A stretch of DNA of 64,000 bases, from contig JAAWWF010000001.1 in assembly GCA_021404565.1 (NCBI GenBank), positions 357,613 through 421,612 of the forward strand, in the 5' to 3' direction. Of this stretch, positions 8,569-17,395 are shown piece after piece. Origin of the DNA: Roseivirga sp. GTDB taxonomy: Bacteria; Bacteroidota; Bacteroidia; Cytophagales; Cyclobacteriaceae. Both the position numbers and the translations under genes were made by a program. The notes beneath the pieces were generated by a model. It saw only the letters and a list, made by a program, of their open reading frames with translations, searched no databases and had not been told where the DNA came from. Numbering within the stretch: the stretch's first letter is position 1; the number at the start of each line of letters is the position of its first letter.

Positions 8569-8964
8569 ATGCCCAAACTTCTCAGATACACTGGTAAAGA
8601 CCTTCAGGACATCCACTTTACTGACTGGCTGGAACAAAAACCCGTAGCGTTACACCAAATTGCACAAAAGTGGTTCAATGCCATTAAGCACTCCGGTAGT
8701 GAAACAGAGGATATCTTTCATGACAATTACCCGATCGTTTGTGTTGACAGTGCCCCTTTTGCTTACATCAATGTCTTCACCTCCCATGTCAATCTTGGGT
8801 TCTTTTATGGAGCGTACCTGCCAGACCCTACCGGGCTACTGGAGGGTAGCGGAAAGCACATGAGGCATATCAAACTCAGGCCGGGCGTAAATCATAATGA
8901 GAAAGAAGTTCTCATACTTCTAGAGTGCGCTTATGCCGATATTCTGCAAAGACTGATAACCTAA
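8569..8964 (+). CDS. DUF1801 domain-containing protein
   Basis: From the ATG at 8569 the protein has 131 residues and fits the DUF1801 family well: DIFHDNYPIVCVDSAPFAYINVFTSHVNLGFFYGAYLPDPTGLLEGSGKHMRHIKLRPG, followed by a C-terminal helix (EVLILLECAYADILQRL). An upstream in-frame TTG (8524) would extend the frame by 15 unremarkable residues, and I consider it less likely. The family is an alpha/beta fold of unknown biochemical function. It is the second DUF1801-type gene within 1.5 kb. Confidence 0.85.
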   Translation: MPKLLRYTGKDLQDIHFTDWLEQKPVALHQIAQKWFNAIKHSGSETEDIFHDNYPIVCVDSAPFAYINVFTSHVNLGFFYGAYLPDPTGLLEGSGKHMRHIKLRPGVNHNEKEVLILLECAYADILQRLIT

Positions 8965-9131
8965 TGGATTTATGTTGAACTCAAACACCAAAACCACCTT
9001 TAACAAATCATTAAAAGTCCTCATAGGCAGTACTCTGTGAATTCAACCTACCCTTATCAATCTATATGAGTATTATGGGCTTACGCACAATTTTATGTTC
9101 ATCATTTCTCTGTACATTTCCAGCAGTTTTT

Positions 9132-9986
9132 ATGAAATTCAAAGCCCATCATCTCCACATTAACACTAAACATGATAAGGGGATTGTTATTGATAAAATT
9201 TCCCATAACAATCCTTACGACCACAGTCAAATCCACAGGCACAATTATCATGAAATTCTTTTCTTTTTTAATGGAAATGGTGGGGAACAAAAGATTGATT
9301 TTGTAGACTACAAGATAAAAAAGCAGGCCGTCTATATGATTGCCTCGGGCCAAATCCACCTGCTAAAAAAGAAACCTGAGGAAAACGGAATTTCAATTCA
9401 GTTCTCTGAAGAATTTCTCTCCTTGAATTTTGCTTCGCTTCAATGGGAATGGATGGAATTGTTTCAGAACCATTCTGAAATGGTCCTCAATGACTCCACA
9501 TTCAATGAACTGTCCTGGCTATCTCAAAAGCTGCTTGCTGCTTTTGAGAATAAAACTGCTATGTCATTTCAAAAAGTCGTCAATTACATCAGCCTGATAC
9601 TGATTGAATTATTTGAATTCGTTAATAAAGAACAGCAAAGCGATGTACCCAATCAACATAGCATTGCATTGCAATTTGCTTCATTGGTACAGGAGCATTT
9701 CAGAGATAAAAGGAATGTAAAAGACTATGCTTCTATCTTAAATATTTCCACCAACAAGCTTGCCATCAAAGTCGGAGATTGTTTTGGCAAAACTCCCAAG
9801 GAGTTTATACAGAACTCTTTGCTGCTTGAGATAAAGAGACTACTTGTTGTAAATGAACTTTCACACAAGGAAATATCACATCAGTTAAATTTTGACAGTC
9901 AGAATTCTTACAACCGCTTTATCACGAATCATACCGCTCAAACACCCTCTGAATTAAAAAAGGCCTTGATCGAAATTCATAAATAA
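9132..9986 (+). CDS. AraC family transcriptional regulator
   Basis: From ATG 9132 (MKFKAHHLHINTKHDKG) the product has 284 residues. The N-terminal part is a cupin-like sensor (about 10-110, with HRHNYHEILFFFNGNGG and YMIASGQIHLL). The C-terminal AraC domain (about 205-282) contains YASILNISTNKLAIKVGDCFGKTPKEFI and ISHQLNFDSQNSYNRFI. An ATG at 9066 would add 22 residues with no family support. It lies 68 bases upstream of an MFS drug-exporter-like gene on the same strand, so it probably controls that exporter. Confidence 0.88.
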   Translation: MKFKAHHLHINTKHDKGIVIDKISHNNPYDHSQIHRHNYHEILFFFNGNGGEQKIDFVDYKIKKQAVYMIASGQIHLLKKKPEENGISIQFSEEFLSLNFASLQWEWMELFQNHSEMVLNDSTFNELSWLSQKLLAAFENKTAMSFQKVVNYISLILIELFEFVNKEQQSDVPNQHSIALQFASLVQEHFRDKRNVKDYASILNISTNKLAIKVGDCFGKTPKEFIQNSLLLEIKRLLVVNELSHKEISHQLNFDSQNSYNRFITNHTAQTPSELKKALIEIHK

Positions 9987-10054
9987 TAGAGTGATATAGC
10001 TAACTCACAAAGTGTCACCTCGCACTAATTTTGTCTCAGGACAAAGCATAATTT

Positions 10055-11257
10055 ATGAATCGAAAAACTACATCTCCTTTATCAACTATAGAATTTGTAG
10101 CGTTGATGGCAACCATGATGGCACTGGTAGCGCTATCAATTGACACCTTATTACCCGCACTTGACGAAATTGCCAACGACCTACCACTCAAAAGAACTAA
10201 TGACACCCAACTGATCATTTCAATCTTCTTTCTGGGCCTTGCTCTCGGGCAGTTATTTTTTGGTACTCTGTCAGATTTTGTCGGTAGGAAACCGGCTGTT
10301 GCCATTGGGATTTCAATTTTCATTGCAGGTTGCTTCATTTCTTTCTTTTCCAAAGGCCTGGAGTTTATTCTTATCGGAAGGTTATTTCAGGGAATCGGAC
10401 TGGCTGCCCCTCGCATAATAAGTGTAGCCTTAGTTCGGGATCAATACGAAGGACCGCACATGGCCAGAATCATGTCTTTCGTCATGTCGATATTCATAAT
10501 CGTACCAGCCATTGCTCCCGCACTTGGTGAGGGGATATTATACTTTATGCATTGGCGGTACATTTTTCTTGTGCTGGCGGTGGTAGCATTAGTCGCATTT
10601 CTTTGGTTTATGGTCCGACAGCCGGAAACGTTGGATACAGAGAACAGAAAACCCTTTTCAATCAAACAGGTAACCTCTACACTTTACAAAATCTGCACAA
10701 ACAGAGTCTCTTTGGGTTATACGCTGGTTGCCGGATTTATCTCCGGTGTGTTTTTGGGCTTTTTAAGTTCCATCCAACAAATCTTCCATTCTTATAACAA
10801 TGACCACCTCTTTGTCGGAGGTTTTGCGGTTTTTGCACTTTTCATTGGAAGTGCCTCTTTAGTCAATGCAAAAATAGTTTTGCGGTATGGCGTCCAGCGC
10901 ATGGTCAAACTTGCTCTGATCGTGCTTTGCCTTGTCTCGGGAGTCTTTTTAGTATCAGGTTTATCCCTGGGGCTGAGCTTTACCATGGTGATGATTTACC
11001 TGGTCATTTCCTTATTCTGCGTTGGTATATTATTTGGAAACTTAAACGCTTTGGCCATGCAACCCTTGGGCAAAATTGCAGGAATAGGGAGCTCTGTTGT
11101 AGGGTCTTTGTCAACACTTATTTCTGTACCCTTCGGAATACTCATAGGCTTTAGCTATAACAACTCAGCCATTCCATTGATTATCGGTTTCCTGGTCTTT
11201 AGCTCGCTTTCACTGGGTACAGTTTATTGGATAGAAAAGCCCAGGATAGAATCATAA
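10055..11257 (+). CDS. MFS transporter, Bcr/CflA drug-resistance type
   Basis: This 400-residue protein has twelve predicted membrane helices. The first loop carries DTLLPALDEIANDL and the following segment GLALGQLFFGTLSDFVGRKPAV. This is the Bcr/CflA signature of proton-driven drug and small-molecule exporters (TolC-independent, inner membrane). Motif A (GTLSDFVGRKP, about residues 69-79) is intact, and the charged Asp in helix 1 (ALSIDTLLPALDE) is present. Length equals the family norm. It is preceded by an AraC regulator gene with a 68-base gap, suggesting regulator-exporter pairing. The substrate is not predictable. Confidence 0.92.
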   Translation: MNRKTTSPLSTIEFVALMATMMALVALSIDTLLPALDEIANDLPLKRTNDTQLIISIFFLGLALGQLFFGTLSDFVGRKPAVAIGISIFIAGCFISFFSKGLEFILIGRLFQGIGLAAPRIISVALVRDQYEGPHMARIMSFVMSIFIIVPAIAPALGEGILYFMHWRYIFLVLAVVALVAFLWFMVRQPETLDTENRKPFSIKQVTSTLYKICTNRVSLGYTLVAGFISGVFLGFLSSIQQIFHSYNNDHLFVGGFAVFALFIGSASLVNAKIVLRYGVQRMVKLALIVLCLVSGVFLVSGLSLGLSFTMVMIYLVISLFCVGILFGNLNALAMQPLGKIAGIGSSVVGSLSTLISVPFGILIGFSYNNSAIPLIIGFLVFSSLSLGTVYWIEKPRIES

Positions 11258-11358
11258 TGGAGCGCGGTATGTCAGCATAAAGCTTTTGAATAAGGACAAA
11301 GTAATTTTGGCAAGATTCTTCACGATACTTCGAAAGCGACATAATCACAATACAAGTT

Positions 11359-11961
11359 TCAGTGCATTCGGTCCCCTCTTACCTCCAGTGTATTGATAAT
11401 CTCTGCCTCTGCTTCTAAAAAGGCCCTCCAGCGTTCCATCACATAGTCCTCGGGCATATAAGTTTTGGCCAGGGCCAGGAAGTTTTTGTAGTGACCAGCC
11501 TCTGAGATCATCAGCTCATAGTAGAACTTCTGCAGCTCTTCGTCCTCTATGTTTTGAGAAAGTATCTTAAAGCGTTCGCAGCTCCTTGCCTCGATCAAAG
11601 CATTCATCAGCAGCTTCTCTACGAGCTGTTGCTCCCGGCTGCCTCCCTTCTTAGGCACCTTACTCAATCTGGCTACATACTCATCCTTACGCATCTTACC
11701 CAGGGCCATACCGCGTTTGGTCAGTTGCTCTACCACTCTTTCAAAATGACTCCACTCTTCTGCTACCACCGGAGTCATCATGGCCACTAGGTCTGCTTTA
11801 TCAGGGTACTGCACGATCAGGGAAATACAAGAGGAAGCTGCCTTCTGCTCGCAATAAGCATGATCTACCAGGATATCTTCAACGTTCATGGTAGCGATAT
11901 CTACCCAGCGCGGATCGGTCGGAAGCTGTAGTCCCAGCAGGTTGTTTTTCAGGTTCTCCAT
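11359..11961 (-). CDS. miaE: tRNA-(ms2io6A)-hydroxylase
   Basis: MiaE is a ferritin-like di-iron monooxygenase that hydroxylates the isopentenyl group of ms2i6A37 in tRNA. The 200-residue product from ATG 11961 (MENLKNNLLGLQLPTDPRWV) carries the paired Glu/His helices expected of the fold: HAYCEQKAASSCISL, EEWSHFERVVEQL (ExxH), NALIEARSCERFKIL and ISEAGHYKNFLALA (ExxH). A TTG seven codons upstream (11982) is less likely. It is a single gene, convergent with the MFS gene and divergent from the DUF3078 gene. Confidence 0.93.
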   Translation of the reverse strand: MENLKNNLLGLQLPTDPRWVDIATMNVEDILVDHAYCEQKAASSCISLIVQYPDKADLVAMMTPVVAEEWSHFERVVEQLTKRGMALGKMRKDEYVARLSKVPKKGGSREQQLVEKLLMNALIEARSCERFKILSQNIEDEELQKFYYELMISEAGHYKNFLALAKTYMPEDYVMERWRAFLEAEAEIINTLEVRGDRMH

Positions 11962-12092
11962 CTTTTGCAAAAATAGAAGCAATCGGTTGAGCTAAAAAAA
12001 GTAAAGAACATTAATCGACTTTCATTTTTGCCCCGTACTTTTGTGGCACCTCCCTCAAATGGCAATTTTTAAATACTAAGCACTATTTACCT

Positions 12093-12986
12093 ATGAAAAA
12101 ATTTACACTATTGTTTGTGGCGCTGATCAGTCTGGGGAGCCTGAATGCGCAAAATGCCGATTCCGTAAGCTGGGAAAGAAAGGGTTCTTTCGGCTTTAAC
12201 TTCGCCAATGTAGGTCTGTCCAACTGGGCTGGCGGGGGTGAAAGCTCTGTAGCCCTGGGAGGCGTATACAACTCCGCCTTTATTCGTACCACCGGAAGCA
12301 ATACCTGGAAAACCAGCATTGACTTCGCCTTAGGAGGTGCCAAAGTAGGCGAGGGAGAATTCAGAAAGACCGATGATGCGATTATTTTGCTGAGTCAGTA
12401 TACCAAGAAAATCAACGAAAACCTGGGCTGGGGCCTTACCGGAGTACTCAGAACGCAGCTACTGGAAGGTAATACCTTTGCTCCTGATGGCAATGGCGGA
12501 GAAATAGCCACTAAAATCTCATCATTTATGGCACCGGGCTACCTTACCGTTAACCTGGGTATGGATTATATCAAGGGCGATGTTTTTTCGCTGTCTTTTT
12601 CACCTGCAGCCGGTAAGTTCACTTTCGTATCCGATGACGACCTGTCTGATGCGGGTGCCTTTGGTGTAACCCCGGGAGACAAAGTAAGAGCTGAGTTTGG
12701 TTCTAACCTGCTCGCAACGCTGAGCCTTAAACTCGCGGAGAACATGGCATTCCAGAGTAATGTAAACTTCTTTACATCCTATGAGACCTTCGGTACGATT
12801 GACGTTAACTGGGAAACCCTGCTGGTAATGAAAGTAAACGAGTGGTTCAATGCCACCTTCGGTACTCAACTCATTTACGACAAAGACATCCGCTTTGATG
12901 ATGGTAATGGTGGTACAACCGCTGAGCTGCAGTTCAAGCACGTGCTCAATGTAGGGGTAAACTTCGCCCTCTTCAACGGTCAGTAA
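12093..12986 (+). CDS. DUF3078 outer-membrane-associated protein
   Basis: The product has 297 residues with a clear signal peptide (MKKFTLLFVALISLGSLNAQ). The family-typical core begins WERKGSFGFNFANVGLSNWAGGGESSVALGGVYN and continues with alternating aromatic/polar strands, as expected for a beta-barrel, up to the terminal FKHVLNVGVNFALFNGQ. DUF3078 proteins are restricted largely to Bacteroidota. Their role is unknown but outer-membrane location is likely. A strong intrinsic terminator (13008-13042) follows 21 bases after the stop, so the gene is monocistronic. Confidence 0.9.
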   Translation: MKKFTLLFVALISLGSLNAQNADSVSWERKGSFGFNFANVGLSNWAGGGESSVALGGVYNSAFIRTTGSNTWKTSIDFALGGAKVGEGEFRKTDDAIILLSQYTKKINENLGWGLTGVLRTQLLEGNTFAPDGNGGEIATKISSFMAPGYLTVNLGMDYIKGDVFSLSFSPAAGKFTFVSDDDLSDAGAFGVTPGDKVRAEFGSNLLATLSLKLAENMAFQSNVNFFTSYETFGTIDVNWETLLVMKVNEWFNATFGTQLIYDKDIRFDDGNGGTTAELQFKHVLNVGVNFALFNGQ

Positions 12987-13007
12987 CCCACTGAATTAAG
13001 AAATTCT

Positions 13008-13042
13008 AAAAGCCATCTTGTCCCGGACAGGATGGCTTTTTT
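13008..13042 (+). terminator. Intrinsic terminator after DUF3078 gene
   Basis: A stem of about 15 pairs (AAAAGCCATC... paired with ...GATGGCTTTT, with one T.G wobble) and a short CCG loop is followed by a T-run ending at 13042. It lies just after the stop codon at 12986. Confidence 0.9.
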
Positions 13043-13051
13043 GATATAAGG

Positions 13052-13096
13052 GACCAATCATCCGACCACTTCAAGTCGTCAGACGACTTTGAATGA
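13052..13096. repeat. Degenerate copy of dispersed palindromic element
   Basis: The segment with CATCCGACCACTT and GTCAGACGACT is a diverged copy of the palindromic element found at 49021-49080 and 50411-50470. It lies in the intergenic gap directly after a terminator. Arms are imperfect here (AATCATCCGACCACT versus AGTCGTCAGACGACT). Confidence 0.6.
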
Positions 13097-13236
13097 GGTT
13101 TTATCAATCAGACCCGAAATCTATAACAGCATTCTTTTTCCTGCCAAAGGAGTCGAAACTTGAGAAACCTGTTCATCCAATACCTCCCCCTTTAGCGAAT
13201 GGTACCCATTCACAATCCAACATTATTCATCCAAAA

Positions 13237-13252
13237 TTACTCGCGAGAGTAA
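13237..13252 (-). terminator. Hairpin, probable terminator of the putative porin gene
   Basis: TTACTC-GCGA-GAGTAA forms a six-pair stem with a tetraloop, four bases beyond the stop codon of the porin gene. On the minus strand it is followed by TTTT. It is a modest terminator. Confidence 0.5.
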
Positions 13253-13255
13253 ATA

Positions 13256-15211
13256 TCAATCATAAAACGACCAGCGTGCACCGATGTCCAGACTCTGTCT
13301 GTTACCCGTAAAGTAAGGGGTAAGGAAATAGCCATCCCCTATAAGCCCCTGGTTAAAGTGCCCTGACTTAATAAAGAAGATAAAGTTCTGAACCTTGAAA
13401 TTGAGAAAGAGATCAATCTTTACAAAGGCATCATTTTCTATAGTGTTTTGCTGATAAAACTGCTGTACCACAGGATCATAGGCATAAGCCCGGTAAGCCG
13501 TGCGATAATGCACGTCCATTCCTGTCTGGATGATCATCTTACCATCAAACAGTATATTGGTATGGGCCAGTTGGGCATTGATCATCAGCTCAGGAATGCG
13601 GTAAACATCTGCACTTCCTCCTGATAGAGAGCTAAAAACTGTAGTGCTCTTCCAGTTCCATTTATTGCTAAGCTGATAATCGAAATGGGCTCCGGGCGAA
13701 AACAAGACAATGTCATCAGAAGCCTGCAAAGGCAACCTGTCCGGGCCAAAGTAAACATGGTCCGTAATACGATTAAATCTTAAGAAGGGTCTGAAACTCA
13801 GCCGTTTGGTATTCAGCTTGATCTCACCATAGAGATTATCAGAAACCTCATCATTGAAGGTATTGGTCCAGTTTCTCTGTTCCCCGGTATAAAATTCAGA
13901 CAGGTATGAGGGTTTGGCTTTCACCCTTGAAAAACGAGCCGTAAAAAAATCACTCTTAAAATCTCCCTTAATCAGATAGTTCCCCCCAATCAGGTATTCG
14001 CCCGAGGCGGTCAGGAAAATCTTCGGGGTAACCTGCTGCCGCAAAGTACCTCCCAGATAACTCTCGGAGTCCTTTCGCACTTCTCCCAGCAACAGGTTGT
14101 CATAGCGAACACTTCTGTTTCTGTAAAAGAGCGTATAGGCAAACTTCTTCGTGTATCCCTTGATACCGAATTCGTTGGTAAACTCTCTGAAAGCTGTTCT
14201 GTCTGCGATGGTACCGGCTGAATCTGTATTCACAGGAACGTATATCAGGGAATCTGTTGAGGTTTTAATGTCATAGGTATCATTGTACCGCAGTATCTGG
14301 TCGAACAAAGTAGCCGAGTGATAAACCTGAAACACCGAATCCAGGTCGTATTGCTGATAGATATGGAGTCCACCACGTTTATCATAGCTTTCCGCTTCAT
14401 CCAGAGCCACGTCTTCATCCAGGTAGTCATAAAACAGGGTATCGGCCGTGGGCATGGTAATCGCCTCAACAATTCCGCCTTGCTCAGCAGCCGTATGTTT
14501 CATCTGAGTAAGGTTAAAAAGCAGTAGATAACGAGGTAGCTTTTTAGGCCTTAGAAAACCGAAGATATTCCAATTGGTGCTTTCCACACTGCGATCACCG
14601 CGGGTCAGGAAAGAGAGCTGCTTATCGGCCCTGATACCACTATAGCTAAAGCCCAGGTTAAACTGGGTGCTATCATTGAGGCTAAAGAGCACATCGGTAA
14701 TGGCCCTGCCGCCTCCGCCAAAAGTAGCATTGATATCCGTATAGGGAGACCGGGTATCAAAGTACTTGATCTTATCGGGCCCAATATAAAAGGCATCATA
14801 AGCATGATAGCCTGAGGTACGACCAACTACCGACCTTCCTTCATAAAACAGCGGCCTGAGAGCGGTACCGATTCCTCCCAGGTTCTGAATAAAGTTGTTG
14901 TTCTTTTCAAAGTCAGTAAAGCGGTGAAGGTTATCAGGAATGGTATCCGGATTGTAAAAAATCAGGTCGTTGAACTTGAAATTCTTCTCGTAAGTAAAGC
15001 GAGTAGTTTTGGCACTATAGTTATTCTTGACCGTATCTCGTATAATCCGCTCCTGCCTTCGGTTTAACAGCGAATCACGACTACCCAACTCTCCCACAGT
15101 TCTTCTCTGGGAGTAGGCTGCAAAAACAGTGAATAAAAGTGTGGAAATAAGTAATACCCTTCTTAGCACGCGCAAAAATACAAATTCAGTATTCGTTTCA
15201 ATTTTTATCAA
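13256..15211 (-). CDS. Putative porin (Porin_10-type outer membrane protein)
   Basis: This roughly 640-residue outer membrane protein has a signal peptide (RRVLLISTLLFTVFAAYSQ). The mature protein begins with an RRTVGELGSRDSLLNRR linker, then NLGGIGTALRPLFYEGRSVVGRTSGYHAYDAFY, the hallmark of the Bacteroidota putative-porin family, followed by many alternating beta strands. It ends TGNRQSLDIGARWSFYD with a terminal aromatic residue pair. No ATG is available. The open frame begins at TTG 15211, but GTG 15169 or TTG 15175 would place the start just before the signal peptide and outside the upstream lpxK reading frame (which ends at 15198). The real start is probably one of these. It is likely transcribed with lpxK. 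Confidence 0.85.
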   Translation of the reverse strand: MIKIETNTEFVFLRVLRRVLLISTLLFTVFAAYSQRRTVGELGSRDSLLNRRQERIIRDTVKNNYSAKTTRFTYEKNFKFNDLIFYNPDTIPDNLHRFTDFEKNNNFIQNLGGIGTALRPLFYEGRSVVGRTSGYHAYDAFYIGPDKIKYFDTRSPYTDINATFGGGGRAITDVLFSLNDSTQFNLGFSYSGIRADKQLSFLTRGDRSVESTNWNIFGFLRPKKLPRYLLLFNLTQMKHTAAEQGGIVEAITMPTADTLFYDYLDEDVALDEAESYDKRGGLHIYQQYDLDSVFQVYHSATLFDQILRYNDTYDIKTSTDSLIYVPVNTDSAGTIADRTAFREFTNEFGIKGYTKKFAYTLFYRNRSVRYDNLLLGEVRKDSESYLGGTLRQQVTPKIFLTASGEYLIGGNYLIKGDFKSDFFTARFSRVKAKPSYLSEFYTGEQRNWTNTFNDEVSDNLYGEIKLNTKRLSFRPFLRFNRITDHVYFGPDRLPLQASDDIVLFSPGAHFDYQLSNKWNWKSTTVFSSLSGGSADVYRIPELMINAQLAHTNILFDGKMIIQTGMDVHYRTAYRAYAYDPVVQQFYQQNTIENDAFVKIDLFLNFKVQNFIFFIKSGHFNQGLIGDGYFLTPYFTGNRQSLDIGARWSFYD

Positions 15212-16235
15212 AGACTTTCAGCACCTGATCTTTGAATTCCTCCTCTTTATCAATCACAAATTTGATAGGCATGTAAAACAACGATACTTTTTCGAAAAGA
15301 GGATGCTCTTTCAAAGACAAAAGTCGTACCATGTCCTTTTCAGTAGTCAGGAGTGACACTGACTTTTGTGATTCTTTAACATATGCCTCAATTTTAGCCA
15401 GGTCAGTTGCCTTGTAAGCATAGTGATCCCGGAAATCAAAGTGATGAAGCACCTTGCTCGTCTTCTCTATCTGTTTGCAAAAAACACCTGGTTGTGCTAT
15501 CCCTGTAATGATTATCACCTCCCTTTCACAGGTCTCCTTTGGTCCGAATGCCAGAACAGGTTCATCGTAACCTATATGAGAAAAGTAAACAGGTTTTTCA
15601 CCACTGTATTTCTGAATACGGCCGACAACCCGTCTCTTCACCGACTCATCCAGGCCGGGCGGGCACTTGGTAACCACTACCGCATCGGCCCGACTGGCTC
15701 CGGAACGCCCTTCCCGTAAGCGACCGACCGGCACCACCTGGTCATTGTAAAAGGGCCGGATAAACTCTGTGAGCAGCAGGTTAAAATCGCGACCAATTTT
15801 TCGGTGCTGATAGGCATCGTCCAGCAGAAAAGCTTCTACCTCTTCGTGCTCCTGTACTATTTCCGGTACCGCCAGAATGCGCTCTTCACACACAGATACC
15901 AATACCTCATTACCAAACTTGCGGTAAAACTGATAAGGTTCATCCCCCAGGGTGCTGGAATTATCTGAATCATTTGCCAGTCTGAATCCCTTTGTCTTGC
16001 GTCCATAGCCTCTGCTAATGGTGGCCAGTTTGTGGTCATTCTTAAGCAGACGGATTAAAAACTCAACCATGGGAGTCTTGCCGGTTCCTCCCACTGAAAG
16101 ATTGCCAACAGAGATAACAGGTCGGTCAAACTCAACCACCGGCCGGTAACCCGTATCGTATTGACTATTTCGCACACGCATCATCCACCCATAAAGGGCG
16201 GCAAAGGGAAATAATAACCAGCGGAGCATCGCCAT
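15198..16235 (-). CDS. lpxK: Tetraacyldisaccharide 4'-kinase
   Basis: LpxK phosphorylates the 4' position of the lipid A disaccharide precursor at the inner membrane. The 345-residue protein begins with a hydrophobic N-terminal anchor (MAMLRWLLFPFAALYGW) and has the Walker A region GNLSVGGTGKTP (44-55). Further family features are RGYGRKTKGF, DEPYQFYRKF, a hydrophobic strand with aspartate (VEAFLLDDAYQHRKIGRDFNLLL) and late TTEKDMVRL. Length is usual for the family. The gene is divergent from the Nif3-like gene with a 53-base gap and is followed by the putative porin gene with overlap or near-overlap. This groups two outer-membrane functions. Confidence 0.95.
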   Translation of the reverse strand: MAMLRWLLFPFAALYGWMMRVRNSQYDTGYRPVVEFDRPVISVGNLSVGGTGKTPMVEFLIRLLKNDHKLATISRGYGRKTKGFRLANDSDNSSTLGDEPYQFYRKFGNEVLVSVCEERILAVPEIVQEHEEVEAFLLDDAYQHRKIGRDFNLLLTEFIRPFYNDQVVPVGRLREGRSGASRADAVVVTKCPPGLDESVKRRVVGRIQKYSGEKPVYFSHIGYDEPVLAFGPKETCEREVIIITGIAQPGVFCKQIEKTSKVLHHFDFRDHYAYKATDLAKIEAYVKESQKSVSLLTTEKDMVRLLSLKEHPLFEKVSLFYMPIKFVIDKEEEFKDQVLKVFDKN

Positions 16236-16288
16236 TATCAGTGCGTATTATATCTTTATTGAACTAAAAGCTGCAAATATCATCAAAT

Positions 16289-17386
16289 ATGGCAAAAGTA
16301 AAAGACATAGTACGCCACCTCGAATCAATTGCTCCTCCTTCGTTGCAGGAGTCCTATGACAATGCCTCGCTCATTACTGGCAGTGCCTCTATGGAGGTCA
16401 AAGGTGTACTTATTACACTGGACTGTATTGAATCGGTGATAGACGAAGCCATTGAGCGCGACTGTAATATGATTGTGGCGCATCATCCCATTGTATTTCG
16501 TGGACTCAAACAGCTCAACGGAAAGAATTATGTGGAGCGTACCATCATCCAAGCCATTAAAAACGACATCGCCATTTACGCCATCCACACCAACCTGGAT
16601 AACGTGATCAGCGGAGTAAACCGAAAAATCTGTGAAAAGCTGGGACTCGAAAACGTAAAGATCCTGGCGCCAAAAAAAGGCACACTGCAAAAGCTGGTCA
16701 CCTTTATCCCTGTTGCTGATTCTGATGAAGTGATCGCCTCCATGCACCAGGCGGGTGCCGGCAATATAGGCAACTACTCCGACTGTAGTTTCAGGGTTAC
16801 GGGTACAGGCTACTTCAAACCAAATCAGGATGCAAACCCAACTATAGGAACTTCCGGAGAGCTGGAGGAGGTTGAAGAAAACCGAGTTGAGGTGGTTTAT
16901 CCTAAACATTTGCAGGGCCAGGTGCTGAATGCGCTCAAAAGCGCACACCCTTACGAAGAGGTGGCCTATTATATCAGCGACCTTGAAAACAGCAACCAGG
17001 AGGTCGGCTCGGGTATGATTGGCGATTTACCCATTGAAATGACTGCCAACGAGTTTCTCTATTATTTAAAGGACAAAATGGATCTCAATACCATCCGGTA
17101 TACTGAAAAAGATCAACCGAAAATCAAGAAAGTAGCCGTTTGCGGAGGGGCCGGGAGTTTTCTTTTGGGAAGGGCTAAAAGTCGCAGGGCTGATGCCTTT
17201 GTAACCGCTGATTTCAAGTACCATGAATTCTTTGATGCTGAAGGACAAATCATGATTGCAGACATTGGTCATTATGAAAGCGAAATCTTTACAAAAGAGC
17301 TTCTACATTCATTTTTGACAGAAAAATTTGCTAATATTGCAACTTGTTTGTCAAGGGTGGACACGAACCCTGTGAAATACTTTTAA
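16289..17386 (+). CDS. Nif3-like dinuclear metal centre protein
   Basis: The 365-residue product is the long form of the YbgI/YqfO (Nif3) family, which binds two metals in a toroidal hexamer. Its function is debated (GTP cyclohydrolase I type 2 has been proposed in some databases). Metal ligands are visible: His65-His66 (IVAHHPIVF), His100 and Asp104 (IHTNLDN), and late in the chain GHYESE. Between the two Nif3 halves is an inserted CutA/PII-like domain (about 125-235: KLVTFIPVADSDEVIASMHQAGAGNIGNY ... LKSAHPYEEVAYYI), as in YqfO. The zinc-ribbon coiled-coil gene follows after 9 bases. Confidence 0.93.
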   Translation: MAKVKDIVRHLESIAPPSLQESYDNASLITGSASMEVKGVLITLDCIESVIDEAIERDCNMIVAHHPIVFRGLKQLNGKNYVERTIIQAIKNDIAIYAIHTNLDNVISGVNRKICEKLGLENVKILAPKKGTLQKLVTFIPVADSDEVIASMHQAGAGNIGNYSDCSFRVTGTGYFKPNQDANPTIGTSGELEEVEENRVEVVYPKHLQGQVLNALKSAHPYEEVAYYISDLENSNQEVGSGMIGDLPIEMTANEFLYYLKDKMDLNTIRYTEKDQPKIKKVAVCGGAGSFLLGRAKSRRADAFVTADFKYHEFFDAEGQIMIADIGHYESEIFTKELLHSFLTEKFANIATCLSRVDTNPVKYF

Positions 17387-17395
17387 AAAACGTAG

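Noticed and set aside
10030-10045. TTTGTC-TCAG-GACAAA hairpin just before the MFS gene
   Set aside because: Six-base stem without T-run, too short to call. It could be chance or part of an AraC site.
12036-12043. TACTTTTG, a match to the Bacteroidota -7 element TAnnTTTG, 50 bases before the DUF3078 ATG
   Set aside because: I found no TTG-type -33 element at the right distance, so it is not reported as a promoter.
13093-13311. Short plus-strand open frame over the porin 3' end and palindromic element
   Set aside because: It starts in a repeat, crosses the porin stop region and has low-complexity composition without a plausible start signal.
16325-16948. Antisense open frame (207 codons) in the Nif3-like gene
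   Set aside because: The sense frame has all expected metal ligands. The antisense frame has no family support.
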